DNA of 64,000 bases from Nitratireductor sp. B36 (GTDB taxonomy: Bacteria > Pseudomonadota > Alphaproteobacteria > Rhizobiales > Rhizobiaceae): contig NZ_JACKZY010000002.1 in NCBI RefSeq assembly GCF_020833685.1, positions 496,001 to 560,000 on the forward strand. Direction: 5' to 3'. Numbering within the stretch: the stretch's first letter is position 1; each line of letters begins with the position of its first letter. A program made the position numbers and the translations under genes. Under the pieces are notes generated by a model that saw only the letters and a program-made list of their open reading frames with translations, was not told where the DNA came from and did not search any database. Shown here piece by piece: positions 34,711 through 44,725 of this stretch.

Positions 34711-35688
34711 TCAGCGAAAGAGCGTTTCGTTTTCCAACCCACTATAGAGGCTGGCGACCTCCTCAGCATAACCGTTGAAGAGCTGCGTCGGTATGCGCTC
34801 GCCCGTATGCAGTACCTGCTCCTCGGCCTGACTCCAGCGCGGGTGGGGCACGTCAGGATTCACATTTGCCCAGAAGCCGTATTCACTGGCTGCGATCTCC
34901 TCCCAAAAACTCACCGGCCTTTTTTCTGTGAAAGAGATGCGTCGGATGGATTTGATGGATTTGAAGCCGTACTTCCATGGCAGAGCCAGACGCAGAGGCG
35001 CGCCGAATTGCTTGGCCAAGGGTTTACCGTACGCGCCGGTGACGAGGAAGGCGAGGTCGTTCGAAGCCTCTTCGATGGTCACGCCTTCGACATAGGGCCA
35101 AGGATACCACACCTGCTTCTGGCCCCCGGCGACGGAGGGATCATTGAAGGTTTCAAAGCGGACATAGCGCGCGGACGAAAGCGGATTCGCCATCGCCAGA
35201 AGAGCGGAAAGCGGAAAGCCGGTCCACGGCACTGTCATAGACCAGGCTTCGACGCAACGATGCCGGTAGAGGCGCTCTTCCAGTGGCATACGCTTTATCA
35301 AATCCTCGAAGGCAATGGTGCCGGGCTTTTCCACCAGACCATCAATCTCGATGTCCCAGGGGTGAGTCGAGAGCGCCTGAGCCGCGCGCGCGATCTGCTT
35401 GTGCGATCCGAATTCGTAGAAATTGTTGTAGGCGCTGCTCACATTCTCCGGGGTGAGCGGGCGTTCGATCCGGTAGGCTTCGTTCCGCTCCGCTGGGTAA
35501 AGGGATGCGGTTCGCGACGCGGCGTCTTCGTCTGCCTGCGCTTTTGCCGGCCGGGACAGCAAGCCTGGACCCGCAATCGCCCCCAGACCAAGTGCCGCGA
35601 GCACCGCACGGCGATTGGCGAAAACGCATTCGGGCGTCGCCATGCTTTCAGCTAATGCCCAGCGCGGGCGGCGGAAGATCGTGGGCAT
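34711..35688 (-). CDS. msrP: Periplasmic methionine-sulfoxide reductase catalytic subunit MsrP
   Basis: 325-residue molybdopterin protein (YedY). A Tat signal near residues 24-50 (FANRRAVLAALGLGAIAG) exports the folded, cofactor-loaded enzyme. LYRHRCVEAWSMTVPWTGFP holds the Cys that ligates molybdenum; AAPLRLALPWKYGFKSIKS-type and EYGFWANVNPDVPHPRWSQA motifs are typical. It repairs oxidised methionines in envelope proteins. No msrQ heme partner gene is adjacent, so electrons must come from an unlinked MsrQ or another donor. GGAGAAAG precedes the ATG. Confidence 0.93.
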   Translation of the reverse strand: MPTIFRRPRWALAESMATPECVFANRRAVLAALGLGAIAGPGLLSRPAKAQADEDAASRTASLYPAERNEAYRIERPLTPENVSSAYNNFYEFGSHKQIARAAQALSTHPWDIEIDGLVEKPGTIAFEDLIKRMPLEERLYRHRCVEAWSMTVPWTGFPLSALLAMANPLSSARYVRFETFNDPSVAGGQKQVWYPWPYVEGVTIEEASNDLAFLVTGAYGKPLAKQFGAPLRLALPWKYGFKSIKSIRRISFTEKRPVSFWEEIAASEYGFWANVNPDVPHPRWSQAEEQVLHTGERIPTQLFNGYAEEVASLYSGLENETLFR

Positions 35689-35800
35689 AGCTTTCTCCGG
35701 CGAGTTCCTGATAGCATCACCTTTGGTAAAACCGCTGGCCAGCGGTTCAAAATCACGGTCCTTCACGATTGCGTGGCGATCTTTCAGATTGATGCTCCCA

Positions 35801-37846
35801 TCAAGCCGCCTTGCCCTGCGCGCTCATCGCCGCATCCGCCAAGCGCCCGGTCAGTTCAGCCATGTGATCAAACGTGGCGCGATAGCTGGCGACACCCGCC
35901 GTGGCGGAACGCAACTCGATGATCAGATCGTCTGTTTCGGACGCGGGGATCGTCGCCTCGACAATGTCCCAACCTGTCCAGCCGGGGCGTGCGTCGAAGC
36001 CAAGAATCTGCCCGCGCCGTTGTGACAGAATGGCGGTGATGCGGGCAGTGGCATCTGAGGGGGTGTAAACCTCGACCTTGAGGACGGGCTCGAGGAGAAC
36101 AGATGAGCACTCGGCAAGTCCTTCCTTCATGGCAAGTCGCCCGGCAAGCTGGAACGCCATGTCTGAGGAATCCACCGAATGGTAGGAACCGTCCGAGAGG
36201 TTGACGGCGAGATCTATGACCGGAAACCCGAGCGGACCGGATTTGAGATAGTCGCGAACACCCGTTTCGACCGAGGGTATGTATTGCTTCGGAACGACGC
36301 CTCCGGTGATCGTGTCGGTGAACTCGAAACCGGAGCCGCGGGGCAGGGGGCGTATCTCGAGCACAACATCGCCGAACTGGCCGTGACCGCCCGATTGCTT
36401 CTTGTGCCGGCCGCGTTTCGTGGTGCTCTTGCGGATCGTTTCGCGATAGGCAACGCTCGGCACGGTGGTGTCCACAGGGATCTGGTATTTGCCTTCCAGG
36501 CGCTCGCGGGTGACGCGCAGATGCATTTCGCCCTGCCCGCACAGAACGGTTTCTCCGGTCTCCTGCCTCTGTTCAAGGCCGAGCGAGGGGTCTTCTTCCA
36601 TGAGCTTCTGCAAGGCGATCGAGAGCTTTGCTTCGTCTTTGCGCTCGCTTGGATGTACCGCCACCGAATAAACAGGCTGAGGATTCTCCAGTGTGAGGAG
36701 CGGCGGCTGCGGTGTCTTGGCTGAGGTCAGCGTGTCCCCCGTCTTTACCCCCTCAAGCTTGCCCAGTGCCACTGTTTCGCCGGTCCCCGCATTCGTGACT
36801 TTGGATTGTTCTCGCCCGAGAAGCGTGTACAGGCCGGAAACCTTGTCGATAGTCTGGCTGCTGCGCAGTTCCATGCCATCGCTGACCGAGCCGGAAAGCA
36901 CACGTGAGACGGACAGCTTGCCTCCATGCGGTGTGTGGATTGTTTTCAACACCTGGAGGACTGGCTCACCAGATGCGTCCAGACCTAGCCGCCTTCTTGT
37001 CGCTTCAACATCTGGCGCATCGTGGCGAATTGCCTTCAGAAGCCGCAATATCCCATTGCCTTTTTCTGCTGAGCCGATCAGCACCGGTGTTACGGCCCCA
37101 TCGCGCAGATCGGCCGCCAGGTCGTCGAAAATCGCATCACGGGGTGGCTCTATCTCCTCGAGCAGTTGCTCCATCAACCTGTCATCGTGATCCGCCAACG
37201 TTTCAAGCATCGAGAACCGCGCTTCAACCTCGCGTGCCCTGTCATCGTCAGAGATGGGTGCGATCTCGCTACTTGCGTGTTCCCGGTAGATATAGGCGCG
37301 TTCCAGGGCCAGATCGATCGATCCGATGACGATGCCGTCCTTGCGCAAGGGAATCTGGCGCAGAAGCAGCGGGGTCTCGCTGGTTGGCTGCAACATCTTG
37401 AGCATATCGCGCACGCCCATGGTGGCATGCTCGATCTTGTTCAGGAAGATCATGCGCGGAATGCCGAGCTCGTCGAGCCGATGGAGGGCGAGCTGCAGGG
37501 CGGGGATTTTTTTCTCGTCGGGTTCGGTGACGACGATGGCGATGTCGGCTGCAGCGAGAACCGGATCCGCCTCAAAGGCAAATTCAACCGATCCGGGACA
37601 ATCCACGAAAGTCATGCTTTCATCAAGGAAACTGGTGGTGGCGACACAAGCCTCGACACTCATCTGATGGGCCTTGGCTTCAGCGGAGTGATCACCCACG
37701 GTTCCGGAGCCAGTGCTGGCCTGCTTGGTTATGGCGCCGGTGCGCTCCAGAATGGCTTCAAGCAATGTTGTCTTGCCACTCGCAAACGGACCGACAATGG
37801 CGATGCACTTCGGTCCGCGACTTCTCTCTCCCGAGCGTTTTCCCAT
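35801..37846 (-). CDS. Elongation factor G-like protein (divergent EF-G paralogue)
   Basis: 681 residues with the EF-G domain order (G, II, III, IV, V). P-loop GPFASGKTT is kept, but G3 reads DCPGS (canonical D-x-P-G-H, losing the catalytic His), G4 reads NKIE (canonical NKxD) and switch I lacks the R-G-I-T-I motif. Domains III-V are recognisable (LCGQGEMHLRVTRERLEGKY; QILGFDARPGW). It is the EF-G-like paralogue common in Rhizobiales, not the housekeeping fusA, which sits in the str operon. Function unknown; GTPase behaviour is likely unusual. GAGGAGG precedes the ATG. Confidence 0.88.
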   Translation of the reverse strand: MGKRSGERSRGPKCIAIVGPFASGKTTLLEAILERTGAITKQASTGSGTVGDHSAEAKAHQMSVEACVATTSFLDESMTFVDCPGSVEFAFEADPVLAAADIAIVVTEPDEKKIPALQLALHRLDELGIPRMIFLNKIEHATMGVRDMLKMLQPTSETPLLLRQIPLRKDGIVIGSIDLALERAYIYREHASSEIAPISDDDRAREVEARFSMLETLADHDDRLMEQLLEEIEPPRDAIFDDLAADLRDGAVTPVLIGSAEKGNGILRLLKAIRHDAPDVEATRRRLGLDASGEPVLQVLKTIHTPHGGKLSVSRVLSGSVSDGMELRSSQTIDKVSGLYTLLGREQSKVTNAGTGETVALGKLEGVKTGDTLTSAKTPQPPLLTLENPQPVYSVAVHPSERKDEAKLSIALQKLMEEDPSLGLEQRQETGETVLCGQGEMHLRVTRERLEGKYQIPVDTTVPSVAYRETIRKSTTKRGRHKKQSGGHGQFGDVVLEIRPLPRGSGFEFTDTITGGVVPKQYIPSVETGVRDYLKSGPLGFPVIDLAVNLSDGSYHSVDSSDMAFQLAGRLAMKEGLAECSSVLLEPVLKVEVYTPSDATARITAILSQRRGQILGFDARPGWTGWDIVEATIPASETDDLIIELRSATAGVASYRATFDHMAELTGRLADAAMSAQGKAA

Positions 37847-38053
37847 GGTCGGCGGCCTCCTCACACGCGTTTACTTGCACACGTTTCATGAGCGGCGGCC
37901 GGCCTGTGCGGCCGTCGCGCGGTCGTAGCGCGTAGACGGTGATCCGGAGCATTCTCCGCCCTTGAAGAACCCGTTTGCGGCACTCACATGCCGGTGCGCC
38001 AACGTTTCCCGTAGAATATGGTCACACGGCTTTGGGTTTTGGGCAAGGGGTTC
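37847..38053. other. Intergenic region, nothing identified
   Basis: Separates two minus-strand genes. No hairpin with a T-run, repeat or promoter stood out. Confidence 0.4.
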
Positions 38054-39583
38054 TCAAGCGCTCAACGCCAGGGGTTCGAGATGCTCACTCTTGTGCCGGA
38101 CCATGGGAGCGGGCTGAGGGCGCCCGAGGAAATAGCCCTGGAACCGATTGCAGCCGGCAGCGCGTGCGAGCTCGAACTCCGTCTCGGTCTCGATTCCCTC
38201 AGCAACGATTGTTAGCCCTTGAATGCGCGCGATCTGCGTCAATGCCGAGACGAAGACCTGTGCGATACGATCATGTCCGAGGTTTCGGATGTAGCTGCGG
38301 TCGATCTTGATCGAGTCGATCGGCAACGTCTTGATATAGTTGAAGCCGCAATGGCCTGTTCCAAAGTCGTCAAGTGCGATGTGGAACCCCATTGCGCGCA
38401 ACCGTTCGATACGGGCGATGATTTCGGGTGTAGCCGCCGTGGCGACGGTCTCAGTGATCTCGAGAACGAAACGGTTGGCCGCCTTGCCGGTCTCTTGCAG
38501 AACGCGATCCAGCATGTGCACCAGGCCATCACGCTTGAGCTGTTCTCCCGAGACATTGATGCTGATGCGCTCACATGACAAACGGTCAAGATCGAGGCAG
38601 GCGCGGCGGAACACCCATTCGCCGACCATGTCGATCAGGTTCGATCTCTCGGCAACAGGGATGAATTCGGCCGGTGAGATCATGCCGCGCACAGGATGAC
38701 GCCAGCGCACCAGACCCTCCAGGGCCGTGCAGTTGCGCTCGGCATCGGTCAGCGGCTGATAGTGAAGTTCGAGCTCGTTCAGATAGATTGCGGCGCGCAA
38801 TTCGCGCTCCATAAAGCGACGCTGGCGCTTCTCCGAGAGCATGTCGGGATCAAACACGGTTATACGCCCCCGTCCGGCTCCCTTGCTTTCATACAGCGCG
38901 AGATCCGCGAGCAACGGAAGCTCTTTCGGGCTGCTGGCATGTTCGGGTGCTATGGCAATGCCGATCGAGGCGCCAAGCGGTATCTGATGTCCTTCGCACA
39001 CGCGCCCCTGCTGAAGCATTGAAAGCAATTTTTCGGCCCGGGAGCGGCAACGATCGAGGTCATTTCCGTACATGAGGATGGCGAATTCGTCCCCGCCCAA
39101 CCGACCGATCGTGCAATCGGGGAAACAGTGTTTCGCGCAGGCAACCAGATGGGCGAGCGCCTGGTCGCCAAACTGGTGACCGAATCCGTCATTGAGCTGT
39201 TTGAAATGATCGAGGTCGACGAGCAGCAGCATGATGCGGCGCGGCTTTGAAAGCGTGCCGATGCTGGCGCTGAGTTCATCGAGGAAACGCCCGCGGGTGA
39301 GCGCGCCCGTGAGAAGATCATTTTCAGTAAGCCGTGTCCGCTCGGCTTCAATGCGTACGGCATCCTTGAGTTGGTCGGTCACGGTGCGTTTCAGGTATTC
39401 AAGCAAACCCAGGCCGGTCGCGCTGAGTACGAAACAGGTGAGCAACAGCCAATTCGGCACGCCACTTTCGCGTGGCACGATGAAATAGGCCACGGCGACG
39501 AGTGCCGTTGCTGTAATCAGAAGCGCTTGAACGCCTATGTAAACACGCGCGCCATTGCGGCGAACGGTGGAGAGGATGCTCAT
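38054..39583 (-). CDS. Membrane GGDEF-EAL protein
   Basis: 509 residues. Two N-terminal transmembrane helices (YIGVQALLITATALVAVAYF; WLLLTCFVLSATGLGLLEYL) are followed by a GGDEF domain with intact RLGGDEF near residue 163, and an EAL domain (residues 245-495) with E in ALEGLVRW, N in SINVSGEQL, E in LEITETVA, DDFGTG, K in SIKIDRS and VAEGIET. Both catalytic sets appear complete, so it may make and degrade cyclic di-GMP. The periplasmic part between helices is only a few residues, so it likely senses membrane or cytosolic cues. Confidence 0.9.
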   Translation of the reverse strand: MSILSTVRRNGARVYIGVQALLITATALVAVAYFIVPRESGVPNWLLLTCFVLSATGLGLLEYLKRTVTDQLKDAVRIEAERTRLTENDLLTGALTRGRFLDELSASIGTLSKPRRIMLLLVDLDHFKQLNDGFGHQFGDQALAHLVACAKHCFPDCTIGRLGGDEFAILMYGNDLDRCRSRAEKLLSMLQQGRVCEGHQIPLGASIGIAIAPEHASSPKELPLLADLALYESKGAGRGRITVFDPDMLSEKRQRRFMERELRAAIYLNELELHYQPLTDAERNCTALEGLVRWRHPVRGMISPAEFIPVAERSNLIDMVGEWVFRRACLDLDRLSCERISINVSGEQLKRDGLVHMLDRVLQETGKAANRFVLEITETVATAATPEIIARIERLRAMGFHIALDDFGTGHCGFNYIKTLPIDSIKIDRSYIRNLGHDRIAQVFVSALTQIARIQGLTIVAEGIETETEFELARAAGCNRFQGYFLGRPQPAPMVRHKSEHLEPLALSA

Positions 39584-39650
39584 GCCCCTGGTGTCTCCCC
39601 GAATCCCTTGGAAAACGAGAGAACAATGAGAAGCTTAAAGAGTGCGTTAA

Positions 39651-39709
39651 GACTATTGCGCCGCAGAAGATTATTTTGCGGCGCAATAGTCCGGCTGTCG
39701 TTCGGACAG

Positions 39710-39710
<1 letters not shown>
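39651..39710. terminator. Perfect 15-bp inverted repeat and small hairpin after aatA
   Basis: GACTATTGCGCCGCA (39651-39665) and TGCGGCGCAATAGTC (39677-39691) form a perfect stem with an 11-base loop. Next to it GCTGTC/GACAGC (39694-39710) abuts the aatA stop. On the minus strand these follow aatA, but no T-run is present, so it may terminate with Rho, stabilise the mRNA end or bind a protein. Confidence 0.5.
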
Positions 39711-40939
<1,229 letters not shown>

Positions 40940-41094
40940 TTACGCTGCACATCAGCGTGAACCTTCATGTCCGATCGTGCGCAGAATCGCAAGCGGCCAG
41001 CCAATTTGCGGCATTAAACCAGTCGTTAACGGCGAATAAAGGCGTTGGGTGGCATTTTGCGCACCATGAAAGAGACGTCTCAAGGAAGCGCAGC

Positions 41095-42015
41095 ATGCCG
41101 CGCAGCATAGGCCTCGGCCACATCGCCCGCCAGGACGACGGGATCGCTGTGGGTATCTGGGGCGGCTATACATTGAAATCGGCCTTTCAACCGATCTTCT
41201 CCTTTCGTGAAGGCCGTCTCCTGGTCAGCGCGTATGAAGGCCTCATTCGCCCCTTTCGAGATGAAAAGCCTGTGGGCCCGGGCATCTTCTTTTCCAGTAT
41301 TCCCGACATTGACCGGTTTCAGGTCGAAACGCTGGCTAGAACCCTGCACCTGTTGAATGCAGGTGTCAGTCTCGGCGAAACGGCTTCGCTTTTTGTCAAC
41401 TTCGACCCGTCGCATTTTGTGGATGCCGCGTCCGCGGCGAGCGCGTTGCGCGACGTGCAGGGGGTGCTGAGGGAGGCAAATATCTCGGCTGAGCGTGTCG
41501 TCTGTGAAATTACCGAGCAGGAGACGGGGTCTGACGAGACACTCATCAGATTTGTGCAGGCGCTCAAAGGGTATGGACACCGGGTTGCGGTTGATGACTA
41601 CGGAGCCGACAGTTCTGATCTGAAGCGGATTGAGGCTCTGGGGCCGGATATAGTCAAGTTCGATGGCGCCTGGACCGGTCGCCTTCTTTCCTCAGGACCT
41701 GGTGTTGCAATGCTGACCGATATGGTGCGGGCATTCGCGCAGAAGGGGATACGAACCGTTTTCGAAGGCATTGAAACCGGTGATCAGCTTGAATTGGCCG
41801 AAAGTTGCGGCGTCTCCATGGTGCAGGGGTTTGCGCTCGCCCGTCCGCAATTGGCACCCGGCGCTTTTGCCGAATTTGAGGCGGCACGCGAGAGCGAGCG
41901 ACGACGGGTGCTGGCGGACACTGTAGAGCATCTTGAGCGAGGCAAGGTCGAAACGGCCAAACGCGACGTTTCCTCCAATCGGAGCGGACGCACCTTCGGG
42001 CGCCGTGGAACCTGA
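41095..42015 (+). CDS. EAL-domain cyclic di-GMP phosphodiesterase, likely active
   Basis: 306-residue soluble EAL protein. The metal and substrate residues are mostly present: E in SAYEGLIRP, N in FVNFDPSHF, E in VCEITEQET, DD in AVDDYGADSSD, K in DIVKFDGAW, E in FEGIETGDQ and Q in MVQGFALARP. It lacks GGDEF, PAS or transmembrane regions. AAGGAAG precedes the ATG. The next gene, 4 bases downstream, is a homologous but degenerate EAL protein, suggesting a functional pair. C-terminal 40 residues are Arg/Glu-rich and probably disordered. Confidence 0.88.
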   Translation: MPRSIGLGHIARQDDGIAVGIWGGYTLKSAFQPIFSFREGRLLVSAYEGLIRPFRDEKPVGPGIFFSSIPDIDRFQVETLARTLHLLNAGVSLGETASLFVNFDPSHFVDAASAASALRDVQGVLREANISAERVVCEITEQETGSDETLIRFVQALKGYGHRVAVDDYGADSSDLKRIEALGPDIVKFDGAWTGRLLSSGPGVAMLTDMVRAFAQKGIRTVFEGIETGDQLELAESCGVSMVQGFALARPQLAPGAFAEFEAARESERRRVLADTVEHLERGKVETAKRDVSSNRSGRTFGRRGT

Positions 42016-42019
42016 AAAC

Positions 42020-42871
42020 ATGAGCAGGCAGCGAAGCGTCGAGCCGGTCGCGGCCTCGATCCTGGTCGATGAGATCGGTCTGGAAACGGGGGTCTATGGC
42101 CGGTACCGGCTACGTAGCCTCTATCAGCCCCTCTTCCGCATTGCATCAGATATGCTGATACCCGAGGCGCTGGAGGCCTCAGTGTTGCCCATGCTCAAAT
42201 CTCTGCCGGTGGACAGGGATGGCTTTCTTGCCTCGGTCGACCCTGCCGCGCAAGCTGATGTTCTGTCGCTCTGCAATCTCATGCATATCGGAAATCATCA
42301 TCATGCCAGGCATGACAGTCTTTCCCTCCACGTGCCCTTCAGGCGGTCGATGCTCTGCGGACAAACGGCGCTGGAGCATCTTGCTCTTACCTTCGCGCGA
42401 CTTGCGGAGACCGGTTTTCCTCCCAAATCCCTGGTGTGCAGTGTTCAAAATCCCGAACCCTGTGACCTGGAAGCCGTCGAGCGCTCGCTGGCGGTTCTGA
42501 ACGCAGCTGGCGTGGGGGTGGCGATGGAGGGGTTCGGCTTGCATACGGAAACGGCTGAACTGTTGGAGCGTCTCCAGCCGCGCATTGTGAGCGTCGATGG
42601 CTCCTGGTTTCGACGCATTGCCGATGAACGTGCTGCATTGCGGCTCATGCGTCAGGTAATAAAAAGCCTCAAGCGCCGAGGTGCAAAAGTGCTGGTAAAA
42701 GGTCTCGAGAGCCCGGCTCATCTCCTGGCGGCACTATCCGTCGACGCCGACCTGGTTCAGGGCGATCTGCTCGCCAGAGCTGAAGAAGCGGGGTGTGTGG
42801 CGGATGTGAGACCGCTGGATATCGGGCGTATATTCCGCGATCCGGAGACGGTCGTGGTTTCGCTTAAATGA
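42020..42871 (+). CDS. Degenerate EAL-domain protein (pseudo-phosphodiesterase)
   Basis: 283 residues homologous to the preceding EAL protein: GVYGRYRLRSLYQPLFRI aligns with GGYTLKSAFQPIFSF. EAL itself is kept (PEALEAS), but N becomes H/V (LSLHVPFRR), the ITE glutamate is lost (VCSVQNPEP), DDFG becomes MEGFG, the catalytic Lys becomes Ser (IVSVDGSW) and EGIE becomes KGLES. It cannot hydrolyse cyclic di-GMP by the known mechanism. Four-base spacing shows co-expression, so it may regulate or form a heterodimer with its neighbour. Confidence 0.82.
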   Translation: MSRQRSVEPVAASILVDEIGLETGVYGRYRLRSLYQPLFRIASDMLIPEALEASVLPMLKSLPVDRDGFLASVDPAAQADVLSLCNLMHIGNHHHARHDSLSLHVPFRRSMLCGQTALEHLALTFARLAETGFPPKSLVCSVQNPEPCDLEAVERSLAVLNAAGVGVAMEGFGLHTETAELLERLQPRIVSVDGSWFRRIADERAALRLMRQVIKSLKRRGAKVLVKGLESPAHLLAALSVDADLVQGDLLARAEEAGCVADVRPLDIGRIFRDPETVVVSLK

Positions 42872-42915
42872 AGCTCGGAGTGATTTGATCCAGCGTGGCT
42901 GGCCATGTTGTCAAA

Positions 42916-42946
42916 GGTCAGGGCCCGATACTGTCAGGCCCTGACC
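42916..42946. terminator. Bidirectional hairpin between convergent genes
   Basis: Perfect 10-bp stem GGTCAGGGCC / GGCCCTGACC with an 11-base loop. Followed by CTATCTTT on the plus strand and TTTGACAA on the minus strand, with both flanking genes ending nearby. Confidence 0.7.
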
Positions 42947-42952
42947 CTATCT

Positions 42953-43441
42953 TTAGTGTGCGGAATTGCTGTTTGCTGCCGTAACCGGCTCCTGGCTTTC
43001 GCCATAGGCGGCAGTCGCGGAGCGGAGATCGGTTCTGTTTTTGGTGTCATTTTGAAGCAGAGCGATATGCGCTGCGGCTTCCGGCTTGGAAATGCGCTGG
43101 AGCATTGATGCGAATTGCTCATGCTTTTGCACTTCAAGCGCTGCGCGTCTGGCCCAGGCCTCGATCGAGACGACGTCTGTTGGTTCCTCGGACACCATGG
43201 TCATCGACGAAAGCCGGTACTCGTCATTTATCGCTGTCGTCTTATTGGGAGCGCCGGGCGATGAGCCAGTTGCAGGGCCCGACGGGTTCGAGTTGCCGTT
43301 CGAGCCTGTCGGCTGATCTTCGTTCGGTTCGGGTTGGGTTGCCTCGTTAGGCGGCGAAGCCGGCTCCTGTGGCTCAGGCCGGTTTGCCGGCGGTCTGACC
43401 CTGTCGAACAGAGGCAGTTTGTACAAGTTTCCGATCAGCAC
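42953..43441 (-). CDS. Hypothetical protein with disordered Pro/Ser-rich N-terminus
   Basis: 162 residues starting with GTG (AGGAGAGG upstream). Residues 15-70 are low complexity (PEPQEPASPPNEATQPEPNE). The C-terminal half is helical (IEAWARRAALEVQKHEQFAS, MLQRISKPEAAAHIALLQND). No signal peptide and no family recognised. Convergent with the degenerate EAL gene. It may be real because of the good ribosome site and consistent codon use. Confidence 0.6.
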   Translation of the reverse strand: MLIGNLYKLPLFDRVRPPANRPEPQEPASPPNEATQPEPNEDQPTGSNGNSNPSGPATGSSPGAPNKTTAINDEYRLSSMTMVSEEPTDVVSIEAWARRAALEVQKHEQFASMLQRISKPEAAAHIALLQNDTKNRTDLRSATAAYGESQEPVTAANSNSAH

Positions 43442-43577
43442 GATGCGTCCTCTCCTGATTAAAATTTGTGCAATTGGTTGTAGTTGAGTTTCAATTGCTA
43501 CCAGAGAGGGATTTTAAATCGGTGTTCGAGACCGGAAAAATTCGAGGTAAATTTTGTGAAAACCGTATCGACTTGTA

Positions 43578-43835
43578 TTAGGCCGCAGCCCTGTCGCTGG
43601 TGCCGGGCGCTGCTTGTTTTGAGGGGCTTTCGGACGATTTGCGCTCCTGCATTTTCTTGCGCATCACACGCAAAACTGCATTGAGAAGATCAATATCGAT
43701 ATAGAACTGCTTCGAAAGTTCGGGCGCTATCTGATCCATCTCTACGCCTTGTGCGATAAGGCGCTTGACCTGGGCAATCATCGCTGATGGCTCAGTGAGA
43801 CGGTTTTTTATGCCGTTGTCGGCAGATGGAAGCAT
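43578..43835 (-). CDS. Small hypothetical helical protein
   Basis: 85 residues. IAQVKRLIAQGVEMDQIAPE followed by LLNAVLRVMRKKMQERKSSE is a helix pair with charged tail, without a recognised domain. GGCGGGAA lies before the ATG. It lies 136 bases upstream of the larger hypothetical gene, on the same strand, so the two could be co-transcribed. No close function can be suggested. Confidence 0.5.
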   Translation of the reverse strand: MLPSADNGIKNRLTEPSAMIAQVKRLIAQGVEMDQIAPELSKQFYIDIDLLNAVLRVMRKKMQERKSSESPSKQAAPGTSDRAAA

Positions 43836-44015
43836 GGAATTCCCGCCGGTTGAAAATCACGGACGCAACGAACTCACGCTGAACAGAAATACCGCCGATA
43901 AATCGACCGATTGACGGCGAGATTGTGGCTGTCCCCGTTAATCACCGGCAGCCTACGAATCGACACTATTATGCGCCCGCTACGCTTGAGTGCAAGATAT
44001 AGGGTTCAACCGGGG

Positions 44016-44570
44016 CTAGAAGGCAAATGTGCCCTGTGCGTCGATGGCATCGGGTGAGCGCGCGTTTTCCAGTGCAAGCATTTTTTGCTTTGTCGTGATG
44101 CCGCCATGGGCGGAAAAGCCGCCTATCTTGCCGCCCGCGGCAAGGACACGATGGCAGGGGATGATCAACGGGATGGGATTTCGGCCCATTGCCGCGCCGG
44201 TCTCCCGGGTTGCTTTCGGGAATCCCACGCTCTCGCAGAGAGCACCGTAAGTCGTCGTTTCCCCATAGGAGAGATGTCTCATGGCCGTGTAAAGGGTCCG
44301 ATGAAACGGGCTGATGCCGGAAAGATCGAGAGGAACCTTCGAGAAGTCCTCCTGATTGCCGTTGAAATAGCTTTGCGCGGCCGCGATCAGATTTGCCATG
44401 GCGCCTGCCGCTTGTGTGGCTTTGCAATCAGGAAACCGCCGTTTCAGCAAGCGCTCGACCGCTTTTGCGTCCGGTGCAGGAAGAATGAAACGAGCAAGCC
44501 CGGACGCACTCCAGCCTGCACCGCAGAAGCCGAAAGCCGTTTCGAAAACCTGATAACCACTGGATGACAT
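44016..44570 (-). CDS. ogt: Methylated-DNA-protein-cysteine S-methyltransferase
   Basis: 184 residues. The suicide repair protein transfers O6-alkyl groups from guanine to itself. The active-site motif IPCHRVLAAGGKIGGFSAHG and the helix-turn-helix with arginine finger (YGALCESVGFPKATRETGAA) are intact. The N-terminal domain is short and no Ada methylphosphotriester or AraC domain is fused, so it is Ogt-type rather than Ada. Apparently monocistronic. Confidence 0.92.
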   Translation of the reverse strand: MSSSGYQVFETAFGFCGAGWSASGLARFILPAPDAKAVERLLKRRFPDCKATQAAGAMANLIAAAQSYFNGNQEDFSKVPLDLSGISPFHRTLYTAMRHLSYGETTTYGALCESVGFPKATRETGAAMGRNPIPLIIPCHRVLAAGGKIGGFSAHGGITTKQKMLALENARSPDAIDAQGTFAF

Positions 44571-44725
44571 GGGAGCCTGATCACGCTGCTATCCAGCTTG
44601 CTTCTAACATGGAAACATTATGGTACGAAGAGTGAACGGTGACTGTCCTGACATGAGATTGCCACGCTTTGGTTTGCACGATAGAAGGCGCACGGGTGGG
44701 GATGATCTGATCAAAGGAATGCGCC

